Of a stretch of 64,000 nt of DNA, positions 49,247 through 58,027 are shown piece after piece. The position numbers and the translations under genes are program-made. The notes below the pieces were generated by a model. It saw only the letters and a program-made list of their open reading frames with translations. It was not told the DNA's origin and did no database searches. Numbering within the stretch: position 1 is the stretch's first letter; each line of letters opens with the position of its first letter. This DNA is from Paenibacillus marchantiae (GTDB taxonomy: Bacteria; Bacillota; Bacilli; Paenibacillales; Paenibacillaceae): positions 1,302,001 to 1,366,000 of the forward strand of contig NZ_CP118270.1 of assembly GCF_028771845.1 (NCBI RefSeq), in the 5' to 3' direction.

Positions 49247-49846
49247 ATGGCAAGACGTTCAAAACCGTATATCACACAATTCTTCAATCGTGACAGATTA
49301 GCATTTACAGCATTGTCCAGAGTGGGGCATGCGAATAGAGAACAGCTAAACGGCGTTGGAATTGCGGACTCAAGACTTAAAAACTATGTTCGTGATGGCT
49401 TAGTTGAAAAGGTGTGTTATAAGCAGGGGAATCAAGTAGAAGAGTGTTATAAGCTTACCAAAGGCGGAAGAGAACTTGCAAAACAGCAATGGGCTTTGAA
49501 TAACCATTATCACGCTCAAAGTCCGAGGCATGATTTAGCATTAGCCAGAAAGTATTTTAGCTTACCTGAAGAACAGCAACGTACATGGAAGACGGAATCC
49601 GAATTGAGGGAACAATTCATAAGCAAGATAGAGCAATTAAAAATAAACAGAGTAGAAGAGGCTAATCGATATGAACAGATGCTTGATAGGGGTTTACTGT
49701 CGTTTCCTGATGGTTCTTATATTAACGACCAGAATGCAGAGGTTGTTTATGAATCGATTACGAACAACTACGGAGTAACAGAGTTGCTGTCGAAAGAAGT
49801 ATATGTAGAGATTATGAAATGTGAATATGAAACAATACGGGTTTAG
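49247..49846 (+). CDS. Predicted winged-helix protein of the element, unknown function
   Basis: The product has 199 residues. The N-terminal 90 residues (FNRDRLAFTALSRVGHANRE, LKNYVRDGLVEKV, CYKLTKGGRELAKQQ) look like a winged helix as in replication-relaxation or plasmid regulatory proteins. The HDLALARKYFSLPEEQQRTW segment follows. The C-terminus is helical and charged. GAGGAGGTG lies 6 bp before the ATG at 49247. It directly follows the structured block and precedes another unknown gene by 14 bp, so the pair is probably an operon. Confidence 0.65.
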   Translation: MARRSKPYITQFFNRDRLAFTALSRVGHANREQLNGVGIADSRLKNYVRDGLVEKVCYKQGNQVEECYKLTKGGRELAKQQWALNNHYHAQSPRHDLALARKYFSLPEEQQRTWKTESELREQFISKIEQLKINRVEEANRYEQMLDRGLLSFPDGSYINDQNAEVVYESITNNYGVTELLSKEVYVEIMKCEYETIRV

Positions 49847-49860
49847 AAGGAGGCGGGAGA

Positions 49861-51036
49861 ATGACTAATAACGAAAAAGAAGCGATATGTCAGCAACATA
49901 GGATTTACTTGAGTATCATTTATAGTTTAGGAAATAAGGTCATTGTAATGAAACAGCTCTTTGCATATGCGAAGGCTTTAGGAATAACAAATACGTACTC
50001 AGTCTTCTTAGGCCATATTCATGAGCTGGTTTCAGCGGAAATAATAAGACAAGAGGCTTTTACAGCATATAACAAAACTACTTCACTACACATGCTTACG
50101 CTTAGAAAATTTGGTATTCGCTATATTGAGGGAAAGCAGAACAGCCAACAAATAGGGGCTGTCCCAAAATCGAATACGAACGAGCGTATTCTTATTAGCC
50201 TATATAAAAACTGCTATATACTTGATAAAATTATTCCTCGAATCCAGAATAAAAAATTAGAAGTAACGCTGGAGTCAATTGTTGATACTCTTGAGAGCGA
50301 CAAAAGTGCATTATTGTTTAATAAAAATCAAGCTTTGGAGTACATGAATAACTACTGGGGTACATTGAAGCAACATCTGGATATGAGTAATTTTAAAGGG
50401 GCTATTAAAGACCTGCAACTGGTTAAGTCTAAGCGAAAGGCGGGTCTAAAAAAGGGATCTTATTCTACATATGGCAAAGGGATAGGAAACCATTTCTCAT
50501 TTACTGAGAACGCAGTGGAAGAGGTTACTAACCAACTCGATGAAGACCCAATGCCGTTTAAGTTATCGAATAAACAAAGAAGATTAGATTTCTATTCAAT
50601 TGACAGCATGTTGACAGCGTTTATTTATATCGTCCAAATGAAACAACATAACGATGAAAATGGCGGTTGTTATTTCACGATAACAATCTTAATCTTTGAT
50701 GTAAATAACAAGAAAAATATATATGGTATTGCCACGCACATCGCTTGTGTTTATGGAATGTTGAAACGCTATTTTGTGGATGATCTGAAATTTAAGCTAA
50801 AAGTAGGTGTTGTTTCATTAGATGAAGAAGCCTCAAATCTTGTGAAATCAGAAGCCGAGAAAATTATTAGGGAACCTCGATCAAAAGAGCTAAAAGGTAA
50901 CAGGCTCGAAAATACGCTTGCAGATTGGGGGATTACACCAGGAGACAGAGAATGTATCGAAATTCAATACACTCATTATGATATCACCAACAAATATCTT
51001 CAAGGGAAAAAATATCTAAACCTGATACGGAGATGA
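49861..51036 (+). CDS. Unrecognised protein of the element
   Basis: I do not recognise this 391-residue protein. The N-terminal 100 residues could be a winged helix (VIVMKQLFAYAKALGITNTY, then SLHMLTLRKFGIRYIEG). The middle is helical and basic (VKSKRKAGLKKGS). The C-terminal 150 residues alternate strands and helices (YFTITILIFDVNNKKNIYGI, FKLKVGVVSLDEEA). AAGGAGGCGGG precedes the ATG. It is coupled to the winged-helix gene upstream and ends at a strong terminator. A role in replication or transfer of the element is a guess from position only. Confidence 0.75.
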   Translation: MTNNEKEAICQQHRIYLSIIYSLGNKVIVMKQLFAYAKALGITNTYSVFLGHIHELVSAEIIRQEAFTAYNKTTSLHMLTLRKFGIRYIEGKQNSQQIGAVPKSNTNERILISLYKNCYILDKIIPRIQNKKLEVTLESIVDTLESDKSALLFNKNQALEYMNNYWGTLKQHLDMSNFKGAIKDLQLVKSKRKAGLKKGSYSTYGKGIGNHFSFTENAVEEVTNQLDEDPMPFKLSNKQRRLDFYSIDSMLTAFIYIVQMKQHNDENGGCYFTITILIFDVNNKKNIYGIATHIACVYGMLKRYFVDDLKFKLKVGVVSLDEEASNLVKSEAEKIIREPRSKELKGNRLENTLADWGITPGDRECIEIQYTHYDITNKYLQGKKYLNLIRR

Positions 51037-51059
51037 TGTAAGTGCAAACCTGAACAATC

Positions 51060-51095
51060 AAAAAAGTAGCCTTCTTGGATGAAGGCTACTTTTTT
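51060..51095 (+). terminator. Bidirectional terminator after the unknown gene pair
   Basis: A 15-bp stem, AAAAAAGTAGCCTTC/GAAGGCTACTTTTTT, with a 6-nt loop serves the convergent genes on both sides. Confidence 0.92.
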
Positions 51096-51102
51096 GTGTG
51101 GA

Positions 51103-51579
51103 TTAGTATTTCTCAATAAAGTCTAAGAGTGATTGGGCAATTAGATCTTGTAGACGAAACTGAGGAAATTTATCCTGACAATGTGATGAAAAATTCGCAT
51201 AAATCTCTTCATTCATTTTAATGCTTTTGTTAGAGAAAATAGCATCTTTGTTGTGAATTTTCTTGCTAATTTTCAATTCAGGTTCGGTTACGATCATTGA
51301 TTTGAAATGAGTCAAATTCTCACGGATGAAATATAGTTCTTCAGCGAAATCCTCATAAAATAAGGTCTGCGGTGTGTAATCATTCTCTCTTACAAATTTG
51401 AAATAGCGATTCTCACGTTGAATATAGACATAATCACCAGCAGTCATTTCTTTAAGAAATGTGCTATAAGGAATGTCTAATGTCTCGCTTACTTTTTTTA
51501 ATGTCATGCTCAGCAACATTTCGTTGATTTCTGTAACCCTCACTTCGGGTGGCATGATGAAAAATTTGTCTTTGTTCAA
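51103..51579 (-). CDS. Small DNA-binding-like protein with possible ribbon-helix-helix C-terminus
   Basis: The 158-residue protein has an N-terminal region with SMTLKKVSETLDIPYSTFLK that reads as a helix-turn-helix. The C-terminal 40 residues (KSIKMNEEIYANFSSHC, then FRLQDLIAQSLLDFIEKY) have the strand-helix-helix pattern of ribbon-helix-helix regulators. This combination would suit a copy-control or transcription regulator of the element. The start is TTG at 51579 with AAAGGAG upstream. No named family was recognised. Confidence 0.65.
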   Translation of the reverse strand: MNKDKFFIMPPEVRVTEINEMLLSMTLKKVSETLDIPYSTFLKEMTAGDYVYIQRENRYFKFVRENDYTPQTLFYEDFAEELYFIRENLTHFKSMIVTEPELKISKKIHNKDAIFSNKSIKMNEEIYANFSSHCQDKFPQFRLQDLIAQSLLDFIEKY

Positions 51580-51838
51580 TTATTACAACTCCTTTACTTT
51601 AGCATTTTTATGATTATAGATTTGTTGAGCCACAAATATTCGTTTGAATAGACCAGGAGTAATTAAATACGTTTAGATTACAATCAACTATAGAGGAGTT
51701 GTTAGATTGCATATAGGAGATAAGGGCATTTTTATTGACTATAAAATATTGTCATATCTTACAACTTTTAATAATTGACATATTGAGCTATGATGGTATC
51801 CACTAAGTCATTATTATATTTTGAAATGAGGAATTATT

Positions 51839-53023
51839 ATGTCCGTGTCATCCAAGAATAGAGATCAACGCAAGGATGTAATGACGACTGAATTATTTCA
51901 ACTTCTAAATTTGTGGAGATGCAATGTAAAAAAAGACAGTATAAAGATTGATAGTTTAATGGATAAGTTGAGGAAAGGAGATGAGGGCAAATCAGGGGGG
52001 ATCGTTTTACTCCCCGATTATCAAAGACATTATAAATTTACGACAAGAAAAGAATCATCAATTATTGAATCAATTCTCTTAAACATCCCTATACCAACAA
52101 TTTATTTATCTCAAAACACTTTGAAGGAAGTAGTCTTTTTCAATGTCATTGATGGACGACATCGCTTAGAAGCAATTCAACGATTTATAGAAGGAAAATA
52201 CAAGTTGACTGGATTGAAAATTTTAAGAGAACTTAATGGGAAGAGTTTTGAAAAACTGCCTGTTATATTTAGAAATATGTTACTCTATGATTCGCAAATT
52301 GATATTAGTAGTATAGATACTTCTCAGAATCCAGAGCTGGAGTACGAGGTATTTTTAAGATTTAATCAAGAGACAAATCCTTTAAGGAAACAAGAGCTTC
52401 TTGAAGTTCTTTTCCGATCTGATTATGCAACTTGGTTTAAAACTGAACTTGTAAAAGAGCTTATTCAAAATAAGGGATTTAGAAAAATGTTTAATGACAC
52501 AGGAAAGAGACGGAAAGACAAGACTTTGAACTACAGTGTCTATGCATTTTTAGCTTATTTTACTTTTGGATTAATAGAAGGCAAAAATGATACGCCTATT
52601 TATGTGAGTAAATTTATGAAAATGATGGTTGGTTTAGACGAAGTAGAGTTGTTGAAAGCACAGGATAATACTAAGAAGCTTGTATATGGATTTGTAAACT
52701 TTTATACAATGATCGCAGAGGTAGAAAATATCAATCAGGTCATTTCTAAAGAGTTCATCAATAAAAAGTCACAACAAGGTAGCCATGTATTTCTTATAAG
52801 TTTTTTAATCCCCCTCACACTAATGTATAAGTATTTATTGGAGATAGGATGGTTGAAAGATGAAATGGATATATACGAGTATAAGATTATATATGAGGCG
52901 ATTAAAAGGGGTATGTTAAAAGTTGGTTTTGGTGAATTTGGAGGGGTCTCTTCGACGAGCTATAAGGTCCAATATGCTTGTTACAATGAGATGAAAAAAT
53001 GCATAGAGCAAGTTTATCAATAA
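51839..53023 (+). CDS. DUF262-domain protein (GmrSD/ParB-like N-terminal domain)
   Basis: The 394-residue protein has the DUF262 pattern: VLLPDYQRHYKFTTRKESSI, SILLNIPIPTIYL and the ParB-like FNVIDGRHRLEAIQRF with the DGRxR motif. FLRFNQETNPLRKQEL is the usual following segment. DUF262 proteins bind and hydrolyse nucleotides in several defence enzymes such as the modified-DNA nuclease GmrSD. The DUF1524 His-Asn-His nuclease partner domain is not present, so any cutting activity is unproven. ATGAGGAAT precedes the ATG. It converges on the TrlF/Ppl-like gene, suggesting a shared defence cargo region. Confidence 0.85.
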   Translation: MSVSSKNRDQRKDVMTTELFQLLNLWRCNVKKDSIKIDSLMDKLRKGDEGKSGGIVLLPDYQRHYKFTTRKESSIIESILLNIPIPTIYLSQNTLKEVVFFNVIDGRHRLEAIQRFIEGKYKLTGLKILRELNGKSFEKLPVIFRNMLLYDSQIDISSIDTSQNPELEYEVFLRFNQETNPLRKQELLEVLFRSDYATWFKTELVKELIQNKGFRKMFNDTGKRRKDKTLNYSVYAFLAYFTFGLIEGKNDTPIYVSKFMKMMVGLDEVELLKAQDNTKKLVYGFVNFYTMIAEVENINQVISKEFINKKSQQGSHVFLISFLIPLTLMYKYLLEIGWLKDEMDIYEYKIIYEAIKRGMLKVGFGEFGGVSSTSYKVQYACYNEMKKCIEQVYQ

Positions 53024-53029
53024 GAGAAC

Positions 53030-53065
53030 GGGTCCCAGCAACATCAGTTACAGGGACCCATTATT
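53030..53065. terminator. Terminator between the DUF262 and PHP-ATPase genes
   Basis: GGGTCCC (53030-53036) pairs with GGGACCC (53053-53059), followed by an AT-rich tail. It lies between convergent genes. Confidence 0.78.
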
Positions 53066-55780
53066 TTATTTCAATCCATATTTCCTTTCTCTTTTTCCAA
53101 ATGCTAATTCTCCACCTTCAAGGATATCACAGACATGTTCTCTGATCCCTTGTTTTAACAGAGTTTTGGTTATGGAATCATTTTTGAAAGTATTCTCTAA
53201 TGATCCGCTAACATAGGATAGGATTTCACCATCATTACTTGCGACTATAACCTGCTCAGCATCAGCGTTTACAACAAGATTGGCATTATGAGTAGCTATA
53301 ATGATCTGCCTGTATTCCTTGAGAGTTCTAAATATGGGTATAAGTTCTTTTACAATAAATTGGTTATCCAGATCATCTTCTGGCTGATCAAAAACAAATG
53401 GGGTTGAGAAGGGATTGGTTGCAAGTTTAAGGCAAACATAAAGCGTGCCTCGCTGCCCAATAGAGAGTTCATTGGGTTCTTTTTCCTTATATTTAATTTT
53501 AGTGATAGCTTTAATATATTTATTTCTGTATTGTTCCTCAAAAAGTGTTCGCAGAAATTCATTCTCGCCGTTCTTTATAAAATATCCACTATCTGAGACA
53601 AAATCCTCCAAAGTAATGTTATTTGCGTGTCCAATGTCAATAATAGCTTCGTTAGAAATTAAGTTCAAATAATCTTCAAATGACTTTACGTTAAAGCACT
53701 TATGAATTCGTTCGATTGATGTTTCGTCCTTTGTTGTCTTAAATCTTGTTTTGCTTAAATTGGAGCATACATTATCATAAAATGATTCTAAGTCGAAATG
53801 AACCTCGGCTACTATTTCTATATCCTTAAGGAGTAAATTAATTAAGTCCCTTTGTTGCTGATCCCAACTATCTTTTCCAATTTTAATTTGCTCCCAGTTA
53901 TAATTTATTTTCTCTACTTGACTTAACAGGTTATCTTTAATTTTACTTACTAATTTAGAGCGTTTATTAATTAGTTCAGGGTATTGCCTTTCACGATCAG
54001 TGATTTCATCGATTTTCTTTTTGTACTTTTCTATTAATTTTTGATACTCTTCAACCTTTTGAAGTAAAGTTGAAATATCTTCTTTGATTCCAATTTCCAA
54101 AAATTGTTTCCTAATTGCTTCATTATCTTGCTGTTTAATTTGTAGTTTTAACTTATGTTGTTTAATTGTATCCTCAACCTGTGATAACCAAGGGTCTAAG
54201 TTTACTAATGATAGTTTCTCAGTAAACTGACCTTGATTTACAAAATTTATTTGACTATTAATCTCTAAAATAAAATTTTGGGCATTAGTTCGAATTTTAG
54301 ACAGCTCTTGGATATCAATATTCCTGGATGCGATTTCTCCGTTATTGGATGAATACCTTTCTATTAGTTCTTTATTTCTTTCAATTGTAATGTTACTAAG
54401 AAGCTCTTCATACTTTTTTTTCTGATTCTCGTTAAATCTTTTATCATTTATTAATTCACCATCTTTACCTAACTCTTTAAACCATTCTCTAAATTGAATA
54501 ATCCGCTTATTCAAGCTAATTATTTCAGATTCAAAAGCTGTGTTTTCAGAGAATTCTATAAAACCGAGCATGTTTTTAATCTCGCTATCAAGCAGATAAG
54601 GATCTTCTACAATTTCCTTTACTTCACCTTGATGTACGTGTAGATAATCCAAATTGTTTTCTTCATTTATGCAAAAATTCTTTGTGGAATTATCCTCAAG
54701 TGTATAGGTTACAGTAAACTCTTTTTCTATATCAATAGTAATGCCCCTTTTGCTATTGTTTCCGAACGTTTTTCCTAAGGCATCAAGAATCAAACTCTTA
54801 CCTGTACCTCTCCCCCCAATTATTGTTACAAGATTGGGATTCAAAAGTAATTCTGTTTTGTTAAAATTGACGGATTTTCCAGGGAAAATACTGGTCTGTT
54901 CTTTAATAGTTATTTTAGAGAAAAATGCTTTATTAAAATCATGCTCTGGACTATTCTTTTGAATTCGTACTCTTTCAGGTTCATAGATTGTCTGTTTTAA
55001 CCCGTCTAAAGTTGGATCAGCTTTTATCCATACGGACTTTTCCCCTAAGTAAGTCCTGCCTGGAACTGATTGAGTATTATTAATACTTCTACAATCAGAA
55101 GCGGTAATGTATGTCATATCTCTAATGAAATTGGGATCTGTTCGGTTTATAACAGATGCATAAAAATTATTGGTAAATTCATCTGTTGATTTTGATAATT
55201 GACATAAATTTATGTAGGGCTTTTTCCATAAATCTATTCTATATTGACCTCGAATTGTGTCACTATGTAGTGCACCTTTATCTCGATCGGCATGAGCAAA
55301 TATTATTACAGAATCTAAACCCGAAGAGTCAATAATTCTTTTGATTTCATCAATTGATTTATTAGAATGTGGTACTAAATTTGCTGATATCTTTTGAACA
55401 CCTGGATTGAAAAGTTGATCTACAATACTTTTTATAGTAGACAATTCCGTGTTTTCTGGAAATATAATTAGAAAATGAACCCCGCTACCCTCATTTGCGG
55501 TGATTTCAAATCCAGGTAGTATTTTTATATCATGCTTTTTTGCTTCTTCTTGTATAAAAGGAATTAATAATTGAGAAAGAGTGTCACAAAAATTATGATC
55601 TGTAATAGCTATAACTGATAACTCTTGTTGAACTGCAAAATCAATGTACTCTTTTGCGAATTTCCTTTTATCCTCATTTGTATCCAGAGATACGTCATCT
55701 AACCACTCGACATCCAATGGTGTATGGGTATGCAAGTCCCACTTTCTCCATTCAGATCCTTTTGAATATTTAATTGACAA
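53066..55780 (-). CDS. PHP-domain plus SMC-like AAA ATPase (TrlF/Ppl-like), probable defence protein
   Basis: This 904-residue protein has an N-terminal PHP phosphoesterase domain (residues 1-270): WDLHTHTPLD at 14-23, ITDHNF at 59-64, GFEITANEGSGVHF at 90-103 and FAHADRD at 161-167. An SMC/RecF-like ATPase follows, with Walker A GGRGTGKS at 322-329, a long coiled-coil region (about 400-660), signature LSIGQRGTLYVCLKLA, Walker B FVFDQPEDDLDN at 795-806 and the ATHNANL switch. Proteins with this layout are named TrlF-like, and the Ppl anti-phage gene has the same domain pair. The start is TTG at 55780 with GGAGGAAA upstream. It probably senses nucleic acid and uses the PHP domain as effector; this is inferred. 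Confidence 0.85.
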   Translation of the reverse strand: MSIKYSKGSEWRKWDLHTHTPLDVEWLDDVSLDTNEDKRKFAKEYIDFAVQQELSVIAITDHNFCDTLSQLLIPFIQEEAKKHDIKILPGFEITANEGSGVHFLIIFPENTELSTIKSIVDQLFNPGVQKISANLVPHSNKSIDEIKRIIDSSGLDSVIIFAHADRDKGALHSDTIRGQYRIDLWKKPYINLCQLSKSTDEFTNNFYASVINRTDPNFIRDMTYITASDCRSINNTQSVPGRTYLGEKSVWIKADPTLDGLKQTIYEPERVRIQKNSPEHDFNKAFFSKITIKEQTSIFPGKSVNFNKTELLLNPNLVTIIGGRGTGKSLILDALGKTFGNNSKRGITIDIEKEFTVTYTLEDNSTKNFCINEENNLDYLHVHQGEVKEIVEDPYLLDSEIKNMLGFIEFSENTAFESEIISLNKRIIQFREWFKELGKDGELINDKRFNENQKKKYEELLSNITIERNKELIERYSSNNGEIASRNIDIQELSKIRTNAQNFILEINSQINFVNQGQFTEKLSLVNLDPWLSQVEDTIKQHKLKLQIKQQDNEAIRKQFLEIGIKEDISTLLQKVEEYQKLIEKYKKKIDEITDRERQYPELINKRSKLVSKIKDNLLSQVEKINYNWEQIKIGKDSWDQQQRDLINLLLKDIEIVAEVHFDLESFYDNVCSNLSKTRFKTTKDETSIERIHKCFNVKSFEDYLNLISNEAIIDIGHANNITLEDFVSDSGYFIKNGENEFLRTLFEEQYRNKYIKAITKIKYKEKEPNELSIGQRGTLYVCLKLATNPFSTPFVFDQPEDDLDNQFIVKELIPIFRTLKEYRQIIIATHNANLVVNADAEQVIVASNDGEILSYVSGSLENTFKNDSITKTLLKQGIREHVCDILEGGELAFGKRERKYGLK

Positions 55781-55906
55781 GTGTATTTCCTCCTATATCG
55801 ACAACATTGTTATATTATATTTGACAAATTAATGAGGATTCCTTTTAAAAAGGGTAGCTATTCCATAATGAGTTTCGCTAAAATATGAGTAAAAGGGGGG
55901 ACTATT

Positions 55907-56773
55907 ATGTCAGTGTCTTCATCAGAGCTTGATATTGAACACGCGAATATTAAGCAATTGGATAAGTTAATTAATAGTTTTATCTTTGAGTCAAAAAAAT
56001 TTACCGAATATGCGGCATTTCTTTATGGAACAATGGATTTAGTCGCTTATGATTATAAATCATCAAAACTCGTATACGATTTTGAATACTTTGCATTTAC
56101 GAAAAGCACAAAGACACTTATTAGTATTAGAAACTTGCTTAAACTCAACCAAAATGAAGATGTTTACATGTTGGTACGTAGTATATTTGAAAATTTCCTA
56201 AGTTGCAGATACGCTCAGGAAACAGAGAATATTGATTCATTCATTTTTAATCCTGTTAATGTAGCACTTGCATACTACAATGTAGAACCAGATGGTAGGA
56301 TTATGAATAGAGCGAAAGAAGAAGTAGGAAAGCAGGAAAATCCAAGTGCATTTAAGACAGGACTTGATAAAGTTTACTACACGCCCTTTTATGAGATTCT
56401 TTCTCGTTATAGTCATTGCAATTTTGGGACAATTGATTGTTATACCGAAAACAACACCTTCACTATTGATAAGAATAACAATCCATTGCTAATTCGCTTA
56501 TTTGTAGTCTTTGTTGTCACTAAAATATTTGAGCTTGTCGTGACAGTAGAAGGGGAGGATTTCCCCGATGCGAGAACAGAAAAAAGATGCTATAAGTTGG
56601 TTGTTGACTCATGTGGTATCCAATCTAAAGTCATGGATTACTTAATTTCTATTTATCAATCTGATATGAATGAAACATTTGCGTATAGAAATAAGAGAAT
56701 GAAAAAACTTCTTAAAAGTATGAAGCGTTCGCTACAAGAGGAATTAGGGAGTGTACGGAAAAATACAAAGTAA
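55907..56773 (+). CDS. DUF5677-like protein
   Basis: The 288-residue, mainly helical protein contains LLKLNQNEDVYMLVRSIFEN followed by FLSCRYA and a later YEILSRYSHCNFG. This is the R-S-x-x-E and S-R-Y-x-H pattern of DUF5677 proteins. Such proteins are of unknown function and are often found in mobile elements. AAAGGGGGG precedes the ATG. It is divergent from the PHP-ATPase gene and lies 48 bp upstream of the small helix-turn-helix gene, with which it may form an operon. Confidence 0.7.
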   Translation: MSVSSSELDIEHANIKQLDKLINSFIFESKKFTEYAAFLYGTMDLVAYDYKSSKLVYDFEYFAFTKSTKTLISIRNLLKLNQNEDVYMLVRSIFENFLSCRYAQETENIDSFIFNPVNVALAYYNVEPDGRIMNRAKEEVGKQENPSAFKTGLDKVYYTPFYEILSRYSHCNFGTIDCYTENNTFTIDKNNNPLLIRLFVVFVVTKIFELVVTVEGEDFPDARTEKRCYKLVVDSCGIQSKVMDYLISIYQSDMNETFAYRNKRMKKLLKSMKRSLQEELGSVRKNTK

Positions 56774-56821
56774 AGTGGTTTTATTATTGATGCAAGGAAA
56801 GGACAAGAGGAGTGTTACAAA

Positions 56822-57166
56822 ATGAGGGGTGAATTTTATAGATATCAAGAAATCACTACACAAAATTTGATTGCGTTTTTACGTTTAAGAGGATATTCGA
56901 AACTGTCCTTATCTAAATTAACAGGTTTATCTCGCCCCAATATTGATTGCATTTTGAATGGTGAAATAACTAATCCATCTGTCTACAATTCATATATCAA
57001 AAAAATCATTCAGACCTTTGATTTGCCAAATGACTACTTTCTAATAAATCAAAATGACCAAATAGCTTTAGTTCCTAAAATTTATTCTCAGAGAAGTTTG
57101 GTTGCTCAAGAGTTATTTGATGGCTTAGACAATGTATTAGATATTTTTTCGATGTATTTAAAGTAA
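56822..57166 (+). CDS. XRE-like helix-turn-helix protein
   Basis: The 114-residue protein has a Cro/CI-type helix-turn-helix: LIAFLRLRGYSKLSLSKLTG followed by LSRPNIDCILNGEITNPS. The typical five-helix order is visible. The C-terminal half (NDYFLINQNDQIALVPKIYS) resembles the tail of small element regulators. AGAGGAG precedes the ATG. It is the last gene of the large unit and may regulate the neighbouring cargo or the excision genes. Confidence 0.75.
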   Translation: MRGEFYRYQEITTQNLIAFLRLRGYSKLSLSKLTGLSRPNIDCILNGEITNPSVYNSYIKKIIQTFDLPNDYFLINQNDQIALVPKIYSQRSLVAQELFDGLDNVLDIFSMYLK

Positions 57167-57230
57167 GTGAAAAGGAATGGTAACCAGATAAATTTAATCG
57201 TGTTTTGCTTCGGAATCCCCTCGGTTTTTT

Positions 57231-57247
57231 GTAGCCAAGATGTAGCC
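57231..57247. promoter_or_regulatory. Candidate integrase arm-type sites, right end
   Basis: Two GTAGCC direct repeats start 11 bp apart, matching the pair at 42548-42564. They lie 140 bp inside the right att copy. The rest of the gap 57167-57386 shows no gene. Confidence 0.5.
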
Positions 57248-57386
57248 GTTCTGGATATATCACTCTAAGGTGAGTTAAAATCATTAAAAACCAATTAACA
57301 AATCAACACCGTAAAATCCTTATAAAATAAGGCGTTCAATTATAACCCAATATCAATTAACATCAACTAAATAGTTGGGGACAACA

Positions 57387-57407
57387 GTTCGACTCCCCTC
57401 GCCTCCA
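57387..57407 (+). other. Second att copy (attR of the large unit)
   Basis: An exact 21-bp repeat of the ssrA 3' end. Upstream the similarity fades (GGGGACAACA against GGACAGGG), so only the crossover core is shared. Confidence 0.88.
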
Positions 57408-57464
57408 AGATGGTACTTAACGAGTAAGTACTATGTTGAAGGCGTTTAGGTAACTCCAAGTGAA

Positions 57465-57508
57465 AAAGAATCAGGTAGCTGGAACATCAGCAATCTGATT
57501 CTTTTTTA
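57465..57508 (+). terminator. Hairpin terminator after the second att copy
   Basis: AAAAAGAATCAG pairs with CTGATTCTTTTT around a loop of about 20 nt, followed by T residues. No gene ends directly before it, so it may be a remnant. Confidence 0.65.
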
Positions 57509-57566
57509 TAACTTACATAATTTTTTTCTAATACATGAAGGCTTAACCAAATTTTTAGGGAGTAAA

Positions 57567-57960
57567 ATGAAGAAAAAATTTGGAGAATATCTTTTTAGTG
57601 AGTTTCTTTTCAAGTTAGGTATGTATCAAAAATTACACGTAAATATTGAATCGTATACATTAAGAACAACTAAGAATTATCAATCAAATGAAGAAGAAGA
57701 TTATCTAGAAGTCTATGAGACAAGATACTCCGAACATTTTCAACATTTACTTGGTTTTTTTATGTGGGATGAAAATTTTTTTTGGATATTGTCCTTTCTG
57801 CGAGCAGGTGAGTAATTTAGCTCCTTCTGAAATTGCATTAGTTAAGAAATTTCCCATCAATTGAGCGAGTGGATTGAAATCTAGAAAAAAAGAATCAGAC
57901 GGTGAGCATTTGAAGGATGCCCCATTTGTGTTGAAGAGGATTACAGCTTCACCAGAATAG
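57567..57960 (+). pseudogene. Decayed small gene with CPFC motif
   Basis: A frame starting at ATG 57567 with TTAGGGAG upstream gives 82 residues and then stops. At a run of eight T (57776-57783) a shift of one base opens a frame reading GYCPFCEQVSNLAPSEIALV. This runs to a TGA at 57862-57864 and then continues as ASGLKSRKKESDGEHLKDAP to a TAG at 57958. The original product would be about 130 residues with a CxxC motif. Two lesions (one frameshift, one nonsense) mark it as a pseudogene; the T run could also be a sequencing error. No family was recognised. Confidence 0.6.
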
Positions 57961-57983
57961 AAGAAATTATTTCTGTGAGCATA

Positions 57984-58027
57984 TAAAAAAAGAGTGTCCT
58001 GGTCTTTATGACCGGGGCCTCTTTTTA
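57984..58027 (+). terminator. Terminator after the decayed gene
   Basis: AAAAAGAG...CC-GGTC pairs with GACC-GG...CTCTTTTT, with A and T runs on both sides. It lies 24 bp after the pseudogene end, which supports that gene's former extent. Confidence 0.8.

Larger units (their letters stand above)
42477..57407 (+). mobile_element. Integrative element in ssrA (large unit)
   Basis: The unit is bounded by two exact 21-bp copies of the ssrA 3' end. It begins with a tyrosine integrase, has visibly lower GC than the flanks, and contains restriction-modification, excisionase-like, replication-like and defence-like genes. Integration into tRNA or tmRNA 3' ends regenerates the RNA gene, as seen here. 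No conjugation, capsid or packaging gene was recognised, so it is either a mobilisable or satellite-like element or depends on a helper. Confidence 0.85.

Noticed and set aside
48976..49262. Short frames on both strands in the GC-rich block after the replication gene
   Set aside because: They run through dense inverted repeats and lack ribosome sites; the block is better explained as a structured non-coding region.
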